Assembly (NCBI GenBank): GCA_002352485.1
Contig: DEIM01000162.1
Coordinates: forward strand, 5,876 to 19,924
Length of the DNA: 14,049 nucleotides
Direction of reading: 5' to 3'
DNA from: Candidatus Dadabacteria bacterium UBA2774
GTDB lineage: Bacteria; Desulfobacterota_D; UBA1144; Nemesobacterales; UBA2774
Both the position numbers and the translations under genes were made by a program. Positions within the stretch are counted from its first letter, which is position 1. Every line of letters begins with the position of its first letter. The notes beneath the pieces were generated by a model, which did not search any database, had not been told where the DNA came from, and was given only the letters and a program-made list of their open reading frames with translations. Shown here piece by piece: positions 1-4,320 of the stretch.

Positions 1-791
1 AGTCCTTGAAGTATTGAAACCATTTTATCCTTTAGACCGGACTGAGAATACAAAATGTTATATTGCAGAAAAATATCAAATAAATCATTGAGAGCATCGT
101 TCCACTTAAAATAGAATAAAACAGGAACCAAAATAAGTAATGAGCCTAGAATAAACGAAAGAACTCGCTTAATCAGATCATATATCCGATTTTGTAAAAT
201 TCCCTCAATAAAAATAAATAATAAAACGGAAAACTGTATACCGGTACTATTGGGTTTAAACAAAAAGGAAATCGAAAATATGAACCCAATAAAGAAAAAA
301 TAAATAAGTTTTGAGTTCGAATTCCTCGATTGCAAAAATAAATATATAGTAGCAAAGCTTAAAGGAAGGCTGTATTCTTCCGTAAAGTTTCCTTCGTATT
401 CATCCAAAAATAAGTAAAAAATACCAAAAATCCACAAAATAGAAGCGCAAACTGCGGGTGCCCTCCCAAATGATCTACTCATCACTATGTATCCGAACGA
501 GGCGGCGATAAAAAGCGAAAGCAGCTCTAAGAAAAATACTCCCCACTGTGAGCCTTGAGCTATGAGGAGTCCAAATGCGTTAACATAATAAATTGTTGGA
601 CCTTTGTGATCCCATATATCACGATAAGGGATGCTGCCGTCAAGAATTTGTTGGCCCATATAAAGAAATACACCTGAGTCACGATTGGGGAGTTGATTAC
701 TAAGTGGAATGAAAGAAGTTCCGACTATTATCACTAAAATAATCAGAAGGATGAAAACATATATTGATCTATCTTTTGTAATATTAAACAT
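1..791 (-). CDS. GT39-like polyprenol-sugar glycosyltransferase, multi-pass membrane protein (partial, C-terminus beyond window)
   Basis: The minus strand is open from an ATG at 791 to the window edge (263 codons, no stop). The protein has an N-terminal membrane segment (about residues 9-24), then a periplasmic loop with RDSGVFLYMGQQIL (37-50) and PYRDIWDHKGP (55-65), followed by further hydrophobic segments. This fits the GT-C fold of bacterial glycosyltransferase family 39/ArnT-like enzymes, whose first loop carries conserved acidic residues after TM1 and which move sugars from polyprenyl-phosphate donors at the outer face of the inner membrane. The segment NFTEEYSLPL (135-144) also recurs in these proteins, from memory. 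Family members usually run to 450-550 residues, so about half is missing. The coding DNA is very AT-rich compared with genes further right, and no good Shine-Dalgarno precedes the ATG. Acceptor and sugar cannot be inferred. Confidence 0.75.
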   Translation of the reverse strand, partial: MFNITKDRSIYVFILLIILVIIVGTSFIPLSNQLPNRDSGVFLYMGQQILDGSIPYRDIWDHKGPTIYYVNAFGLLIAQGSQWGVFFLELLSLFIAASFGYIVMSRSFGRAPAVCASILWIFGIFYLFLDEYEGNFTEEYSLPLSFATIYLFLQSRNSNSKLIYFFFIGFIFSISFLFKPNSTGIQFSVLLFIFIEGILQNRIYDLIKRVLSFILGSLLILVPVLFYFKWNDALNDLFDIFLQYNILYSQSGLKDKMVSILQG

Positions 792-973
792 TTACGCATT
801 AACATTCTAAAGATTGTATGACTAAGTATCAGAAGTTATTCTAACATATTATTCAATCTTGAATTTCAGTATTATACAGCTAATATTTCATGCCGTATAA
901 TTTTCTAATAAACATTGAACAGATACTCATCGATCAATTATATGAATGTCTGATACAATATAGGTAGATACAA
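792..973. other. Divergent intergenic region, AT-rich
   Basis: This 182-bp region separates two divergent starts. For the leftward gene a TATAAT lies on the minus strand at 876-871, about 80 bp before the ATG, but no good -35 box precedes it. For the rightward gene, TTGAAC (915-920) with TATATG (939-944, 18-bp spacing) is a weak candidate promoter 30 bp before the ATG. No terminator, repeat or RNA gene is evident. Both promoter suggestions are tentative. Confidence 0.3.
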
Positions 974-1954
974 ATGGAGAAATTAACAAAATACATAGTA
1001 GCTTTTATCTTATTAATAATCATTGCACTTACATCCTTTATCCTCTGGTATAATTTGCCGGATACCAACGGGGGTTGGAAAAAGTTTGACGGAAACCCGG
1101 TACTTGGAGGCAATTTGGGTACGGCCTTTGATGTTTCCGTATTGAGGGAAGATGATTTATACCGCATGTGGTTCTCCTGGCGCCCAAAGAAGAGTATAGC
1201 GTTAACCGAAAGTAGTGATGGAATAAATTGGAGTAATCCGATCATTGTACTCAAACCCAATCTGTCTTCAGGATGGGAATCCCGTGTAAATCGACCGGTA
1301 GTTTTAAAGCACTCTGATTTGTACCATATGTGGTATACGGGACAAACAGATGATAACTCGTATATCGGCTATGCAACTAGTCCCGACGGTATTACATGGA
1401 CAAGGACCGGTGACAAACCTGTACTCTATCCAGACCAGCCATGGGAAAAGGTTGCTGTCATGGTCCCTCATGTCATCTGGGATGAAAATGAGAAGATTTA
1501 TAAAATGTGGTATTCAGGCGGAGAGCAATATGAACCGGACGCGATAGGGTACGCTACAAGCGTGGACGGATATAAATGGAAGAAACACCAAGATCCTGTT
1601 TTTCTTCCTTCCAACGACAAAGGATGGGATGGATATAAAGTTACCGGAGGACAGGTAATTCAACTCGATGGATGGTATGTAATGTTTTACATCGGGTTTG
1701 AAAATATTGACCGTGCGATGATTGGTCTCGCACGTTCACCTGACGGAGTAGATAATTGGGAAAGACACCCTGCAAACCCAATTATCAAACCGGGTAAATA
1801 TAGAAACTGGGATAGTTCTGCCGTCTACAAACCATATGCTGTTAAAAGCGGCAAGCTTTGGAAACTTTGGTATAATGGCCGGCACAACTCTGTTGAACAA
1901 ATAGGTATGGCAATTCATAAAGGGGAAAAACTTGGATTTGAGAAAAACTATTAG
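974..1954 (+). CDS. Membrane-anchored five-bladed beta-propeller protein (GH43/GH130-like fold)
   Basis: The protein has 326 residues. An N-terminal hydrophobic helix (about residues 8-26) acts as signal anchor, and the rest is exported. The body is built from five repeats, each with an aromatic MWY-type strand followed by a G-[YLM]-A-x-S-x-DG turn and Trp. The first strands are YRMWFSW (63-69), YHMWYTG (117-123), YKMWYSGG (176-183), YVMFYIG (235-241) and WKLWYNG (296-302). The turns are near 75-86, 131-142, 191-202, 250-262 and 310-315. This is the pattern of glycosidase-type five-bladed propellers (GH43/62/68/130-like). I could not assign a complete catalytic acid set, so it may be a hydrolase, a phosphorylase-like protein or a non-catalytic glycan binder. 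Its divergent GT39-like neighbour suggests a surface glycan locus. There is no strong ribosome-binding site upstream. Confidence 0.75.
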   Translation: MEKLTKYIVAFILLIIIALTSFILWYNLPDTNGGWKKFDGNPVLGGNLGTAFDVSVLREDDLYRMWFSWRPKKSIALTESSDGINWSNPIIVLKPNLSSGWESRVNRPVVLKHSDLYHMWYTGQTDDNSYIGYATSPDGITWTRTGDKPVLYPDQPWEKVAVMVPHVIWDENEKIYKMWYSGGEQYEPDAIGYATSVDGYKWKKHQDPVFLPSNDKGWDGYKVTGGQVIQLDGWYVMFYIGFENIDRAMIGLARSPDGVDNWERHPANPIIKPGKYRNWDSSAVYKPYAVKSGKLWKLWYNGRHNSVEQIGMAIHKGEKLGFEKNY

Positions 1955-1978
1955 TCTAAGAACTAAGATAGTATATAA

Positions 1979-2012
1979 AACCCCGGAGGCCGAAGCCTCG
2001 ACCCTCGGGGTT
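1979..2012 (-). terminator. Branched hairpin, intrinsic terminator
   Basis: The outer arms AACCCCG (1979-1985) and CGGGGTT (2006-2012) are perfectly complementary and enclose an inner GAGGC/GCCTC hairpin with a CGAA loop. Read on the minus strand the stem runs into TTTTATATA, a proper U-tract. On the plus strand it is followed by ATTAATAAG. It therefore suits a leftward transcript best (such as the mini-ORF at 2035-2178), and it may also stop the propeller gene transcript from the left. Confidence 0.6.
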
Positions 2013-2034
2013 ATTAATAAGTTCGGATATAGAT

Positions 2035-2178
2035 TTAAGCGCTAACCCTTCTTCCGCTGTAGAAAACAATACCAACGATTCCGAGAACCACAGCTGCCGC
2101 TATCAACTCCCACTGTGATTAATCCAGTAACCACGTTAAAACGGAACATTCTAACATCGTAGAAATTCCTGTTGACAT
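2035..2178 (-). pseudogene. Possible broken mini-ORF for a single-pass membrane peptide
   Basis: On the minus strand, 48 codons run from an ATG at 2178 to a TAA at 2037-2035, with one in-frame TAA (2121-2119, codon 20). The part after the internal stop reads ELIAAAVVLGIVGIVFYSGR then RVSA: a clean transmembrane helix with a basic, cytoplasmic-looking tail. A leftward terminator with U-tract follows 22 bp downstream, which fits a real leftward gene. A second reading frame starting with ATG at 2145 is hydrophobic at its N-terminus, so a frameshift is another explanation. The helix resembles that of the intact 30-aa protein at 4149-4241. The ATG overlaps the -35 box of the first small RNA on the other strand. 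It may be chance. Confidence 0.3.
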
Positions 2179-2200
2179 TTTAAGCGCTATCCTTTATATT
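2172..2200 (+). promoter_or_regulatory. Sigma70 promoter of small RNA copy 1
   Basis: A perfect -35 box TTGACA (2172-2177) lies 17 bp before TATATT (2195-2200). The predicted start of transcription is near G2207. The same layout, with an identical -10 region and a partly diverged spacer, recurs exactly 273 bp downstream, so the promoter was duplicated and kept along with the RNA. Confidence 0.8.
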
Positions 2201-2206
2201 ATTATT

Positions 2207-2287
2207 GAAACTTAAGTAACGCACTTAAATCATCCTCCATCCTCCTTTAAGAAAGAGGGAGCGGCTTTAAAACCCGCTCCCTCTTTT
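2207..2287 (+). ncRNA. Candidate small RNA with doubled anti-Shine-Dalgarno motif, copy 1
   Basis: The inferred transcript is about 80 nt, bounded by a strong promoter and an intrinsic terminator, with no ATG, GTG or TTG reading frame of any length inside. From the 5' end it has TTAAGT/ACTTAA (2212-2217 and 2223-2228, loop AACGC), the tandem heptamer ATCCTCC (2232-2238 and 2239-2245), TTTAAG (2246-2251), then the terminator stem. CTTAAA (2224-2229) can instead pair with TTTAAG (2246-2251). That would place both CCUCC motifs in a 16-nt loop. The segment TCCTCCTTT matches the anti-Shine-Dalgarno end of 16S rRNA (CACCTCCTTT). Bases 2192-2290 are identical to 2465-2563. Anti-SD loops in tandem copies are known from the alphaproteobacterial 'cuckoo' RNAs. 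I see no sequence homology to those beyond the motif. Confidence 0.72.
2252..2287 (+). terminator. Intrinsic terminator of small RNA copy 1
   Basis: The 13-bp stem AAAGAGGGAGCGG / CCGCTCCCTCTTT (2252-2264 and 2274-2286) has a 9-nt loop and ends in a TTTT run. It is strong and GC-rich in an AT-rich stretch. A weaker A/T hairpin (ATCTTCT/AGAAGAT, 2303-2325) followed by TTT lies just beyond and could act as a backup. Confidence 0.85.
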
Positions 2288-2290
2288 CGT

Positions 2291-2444
2291 TTTAACAAAG
2301 TTATCTTCTAACTCAATAAGAAGATTTTATAGGTGAATATAAAGTTTTGAAACAAAATCACCAGAACCCGGTTTATAGATATGAAGTCCTTATGACATAG
2401 GAATAATAAAATTATGAATTCAGCGAAAACGACAAAAAAAGTAC
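2291..2444. other. Spacer between the two small RNA cassettes
   Basis: This is AT-rich sequence of 154 bp between the copies. Apart from the weak hairpin at 2303-2325 I see no gene or repeat here, and nothing marking a transposon end. The distance between equivalent bases of the two copies is 273 bp. Confidence 0.5.
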
Positions 2445-2473
2445 TTGACAATTTAAGTCCCGTGCTTTATATT
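2445..2473 (+). promoter_or_regulatory. Sigma70 promoter of small RNA copy 2
   Basis: TTGACA (2445-2450) lies 17 bp before TATATT (2468-2473), the same geometry as copy 1. The spacer shares only its first bases (nTTTAAG) with copy 1 and then differs, while both hexamers are unchanged. That is what selection on a promoter would leave. Predicted transcription start is near G2480. Confidence 0.8.
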
Positions 2474-2479
2474 ATTATT

Positions 2480-2560
2480 GAAACTTAAGTAACGCACTTA
2501 AATCATCCTCCATCCTCCTTTAAGAAAGAGGGAGCGGCTTTAAAACCCGCTCCCTCTTTT
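2480..2560 (+). ncRNA. Candidate small RNA with doubled anti-Shine-Dalgarno motif, copy 2
   Basis: This copy is identical to copy 1 across the transcribed part (core 2465-2563). The ATCCTCC pair is at 2505-2511 and 2512-2518. The loop-closing stem is CTTAAA (2497-2502) with TTTAAG (2519-2524). Copy 2 lies about 120 bp upstream of trhO on the same strand. Its terminator should isolate it, but read-through into trhO would be possible. An attenuator role for trhO is a weaker alternative, because copy 1 has the same structure without a following gene. Confidence 0.72.
2525..2560 (+). terminator. Intrinsic terminator of small RNA copy 2
   Basis: The same 13-bp stem as copy 1 (2525-2537 and 2547-2559) closes in a TTTT run ending at 2560. 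Its flanking sequence downstream differs from copy 1, which sets the boundary of the duplicated unit at 2563. Confidence 0.85.
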
Positions 2561-2611
2561 CGTATAAGAAGCTTTTTATTCACAAAAACTCTGATAACTC
2601 CCTTATAGATA

Positions 2612-2623
2612 TCGTATATACGA
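2612..2623. promoter_or_regulatory. 12-bp palindrome upstream of trhO
   Basis: TCGTATATACGA is perfectly self-complementary, and a further ATACGA half-site follows at 2629-2634. It lies 64 bp before the chosen trhO start, in a region where I see no clear -35/-10 pair. It is a possible operator, but short AT-rich palindromes also arise by chance. Confidence 0.25.
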
Positions 2624-2687
2624 GGCTCATACGACTTAAGGAGTGTATATTAAGTTAAATAGAACAATCAGTTATAATTACCGGATC

Positions 2688-3623
2688 ATGAATACAGAAC
2701 CGAAGATATATATAATTTTGTTTTATAAATTCACAGAAATCGACAATCCTGAATCTTTTGTCGAATCACATATGGATTATTGCAAGTCAGAAGGTCTGCT
2801 AGGCAAAGTACTCGTTGCCAAAGAAGGGATTAACGGCTCGCTCTCGGGCTCAAAAGAGCAGATGGAAAGATATCAGTCCTATCTTAGTGCTCAGGAGCAG
2901 TTCTCCGATATTGTATTTAAAGTAGAAACAAGCACCTTCAACCCGTTTAAGAAAATGATAGTGCGGGTAAAAAAAGAGATAATTCGAATGGACAAAGAGC
3001 TCGATCTCAAAAAGACAGGGCACTACATTTCTCCTGAAGAGCTATTAGAGCTATATGAGAGCGGTGAGGACTTTATAATTCTCGACACGAGAAACAACTA
3101 TGAATCCAAAGTTGGCAAATTCAAAGATGCACTCACACCCGACATCGAAAACTTCAGGGATTTTCCAGATGCGCTCAAGTCATTAGAGGATAAAAAAGAC
3201 AGAAAAATCATCACCTACTGCACAGGCGGCATCAGGTGCGAGAAAGCTACTTCTTATATGGTTGAGCAAGGTTTTAGCAATGTGTATCAGCTTAAGGACG
3301 GGATAATAAATTTCTGCCAGAAATACCCCGATACTATATGGGAAGGAAAGTGCTTCGTATTTGACCAGAGACTTGTCTCGGATGTAGACCCCGAGGGCGG
3401 CACCATTTCAGAGTGTATCTGGTGCGGAGGGCCCACAGACCGCTATACCAATTGCAGAAACCCTGTCTGCGACGACCTCGTAGTAATGTGCGAGAACTGC
3501 GGGTCTGAAAAGAACGGCTGCTGCAAGGAGGAATGCGTAGATAGCTACGAGCACGCCATTAGAGTTAAGGCCAGGGAACGTCAAGGATATAAATTTAAAC
3601 AGACTATAAGAAAGGAGGACTAG
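2688..3623 (+). CDS. trhO: tRNA uridine(34) hydroxylase, rhodanese-domain protein
   Basis: This is the TrhO (YceA) family, which hydroxylates U34 of tRNAs at the wobble position as the first step to 5-carboxymethoxy- or methoxyuridine. The ATG at 2688 gives 311 residues. After an N-terminal ferredoxin-like domain (LFYKFTEI, then LVAKEGINGSLSGS) comes a rhodanese domain. Its active-site loop is YCTGGIRCEKA, with the first Cys at residue 178. A C-terminal cysteine-rich segment (about 243-283, eight or more Cys in CxxC and CC arrangements) probably binds zinc. All hallmark blocks of the E. coli protein are present. The start is uncertain. The good AAGGAG at 2638-2643 fits no ATG: an in-frame GTG at 2643 overlaps it, and an ATT lies at 2649. 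The ATG at 2688 has only a weak site but agrees best with where family similarity begins. The next gene follows after one base. Confidence 0.93.
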   Translation: MNTEPKIYIILFYKFTEIDNPESFVESHMDYCKSEGLLGKVLVAKEGINGSLSGSKEQMERYQSYLSAQEQFSDIVFKVETSTFNPFKKMIVRVKKEIIRMDKELDLKKTGHYISPEELLELYESGEDFIILDTRNNYESKVGKFKDALTPDIENFRDFPDALKSLEDKKDRKIITYCTGGIRCEKATSYMVEQGFSNVYQLKDGIINFCQKYPDTIWEGKCFVFDQRLVSDVDPEGGTISECIWCGGPTDRYTNCRNPVCDDLVVMCENCGSEKNGCCKEECVDSYEHAIRVKARERQGYKFKQTIRKED

Positions 3624-3624
3624 G

Positions 3625-4011
3625 ATGAGAACACTTATAATTACATCACTGCTTTTAATATCTTCAACGATTGCATACGGCGAGTGCACAAACGAGATGG
3701 AGACATTCAACAATCACCAGAATGTAATTAAAGGGATGATGGATATGAATTTTCAAGGCAAGCTCAATTCCGAGAATTCAAAGGCAATTGGAGAACGCAT
3801 GAAAAAAGGGCAAGAGGCATCCGACAGCGGCGATTACGCAAAGGCCTGTGAAATATACGACTCGATTATAGAAGACTACGGGTTTGAAAAGGCGTTTGGT
3901 GTACAAAACGAGGAGACTAAAGACACTAAAGCCGAAGAAAAGACAGTAGAACCAGCTACATCCGCATCTTCAGCAGCAGAAGATGCCGCAACATCCCCGG
4001 ATGGAGATTAA
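3625..4011 (+). CDS. Small exported protein of unknown function, TPR-like helix pair and acidic tail
   Basis: The protein has 128 residues. A strong ribosome-binding site AAAGGAGGA (3611-3619) lies inside the end of trhO, and the ATG is one base after the trhO stop, so the two are cotranscribed. Residues 1-19 form a signal peptide (hydrophobic core LIITSLLLISSTIA, likely cut after AYG). There is no lipobox. The mature part holds a helical stretch with GDYAKACEIYDSIIEDYGFE (69-88), which looks like a single tetratricopeptide-type helix pair. Two Cys (21, 75) could form a disulfide. From about residue 95 the chain is low-complexity, rich in Glu, Ala, Ser and Thr, ending in Asp. I do not recognise a family. 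Its link to trhO may be purely positional. Confidence 0.75.
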   Translation: MRTLIITSLLLISSTIAYGECTNEMETFNNHQNVIKGMMDMNFQGKLNSENSKAIGERMKKGQEASDSGDYAKACEIYDSIIEDYGFEKAFGVQNEETKDTKAEEKTVEPATSASSAAEDAATSPDGD

Positions 4012-4148
4012 CACACTAACGTAAAGATCAGAAATCATAGCTAAGTTAAATCTTTAGGTATTAAAGAGAGTTCCTAGGAATTACGAAAAGAAGGTATCAA
4101 TCAATAAGCGATTATACATTCGCCCGCTTCTACCTTTGTAAACAAACT
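4012..4148. other. Intergenic region after the trhO pair
   Basis: I see no gene here and no convincing terminator for the preceding operon. The only structure noticed is a 10-bp palindrome TTCCTAGGAA at 4071-4080, without a U-tract. Confidence 0.4.
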
Positions 4149-4241
4149 CTAGTCCTGCTCTTTTCTGGCACGCATTATTATAAGGACTACAAATCCAATT
4201 ATACCTAGAGCAAAAATTACCGGCGGCAAAACTTGTATCAT
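4149..4241 (-). CDS. Putative 30-aa single-pass membrane protein
   Basis: The minus-strand ATG at 4241 opens a 30-residue ORF ending at TAG (4151-4149). An AGGGGGG run precedes the start at suitable spacing. The peptide has a short polar start (MIQ), a helix (LPPVIFALGIIGFVVLIIM) and a basic tail RARKEQD, the typical make-up of a small inner-membrane protein with its C-terminus in the cytoplasm. It lies downstream of the large glyoxylate-cycle gene on the same strand, beyond a hairpin (4273-4301), so it may depend on read-through. No promoter of its own is evident. The helix core ALGIIGFVV resembles VLGIVGIVF in the broken mini-ORF near 2035-2178. Function unknown. Confidence 0.45.
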   Translation of the reverse strand: MIQVLPPVIFALGIIGFVVLIIMRARKEQD

Positions 4242-4272
4242 AGTTAAACCCCCCTGCGATGTTATTAATGCA

Positions 4273-4301
4273 CCCGAGACCTTAAGTATAAAGGTCTCGG
4301 G
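4273..4301 (-). terminator. Hairpin after the malate synthase-isocitrate lyase gene
   Basis: Perfect 11-bp arms CCCGAGACCTT (4273-4283) and AAGGTCTCGGG (4291-4301) enclose a 7-nt loop, 20 bp past the stop of the large minus-strand gene. The minus strand after it reads TGCATTAATAAC, without a T-run, so termination may be partial or the hairpin may protect the transcript end. Confidence 0.6.
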
Positions 4302-4320
4302 CTTAATTTGCTACAAGATA

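Noticed and set aside
934..1260. Minus-strand frame of 108 codons over the start of the propeller gene
   Set aside because: It is antisense to a gene with clear repeat structure and has no domain or start signal of its own.
2252..2264. GGA-containing stem as a CsrA/Rsm-type sponge
   Set aside because: The GGA is inside the terminator stem and not in hairpin loops, and there is only one. The exposed motif is CCUCC, not GGA.
2192..2563. The 99-bp duplication as an insertion sequence end, or two CRISPR repeats
   Set aside because: There are only two copies, 273 bp apart, with no spacer regularity, no terminal inverted repeats, no target duplication and no transposase or cas gene. The promoter and terminator content explains the repeat better.
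2643..2687. GTG at 2643 as the start of trhO
   Set aside because: The only good ribosome-binding site overlaps this GTG, leaving no spacing, and the extra 15 residues do not look like part of the family.
3408..3713. Minus-strand frame of 101 codons across the end of trhO
   Set aside because: It lies opposite a well-supported coding region, has no recognisable features and reflects the codon pattern of the real gene.
4071..4080. TTCCTAGGAA palindrome as terminator or operator
   Set aside because: It has only 5-bp arms, no loop and no U-tract, and lies away from any start. It is likely chance.
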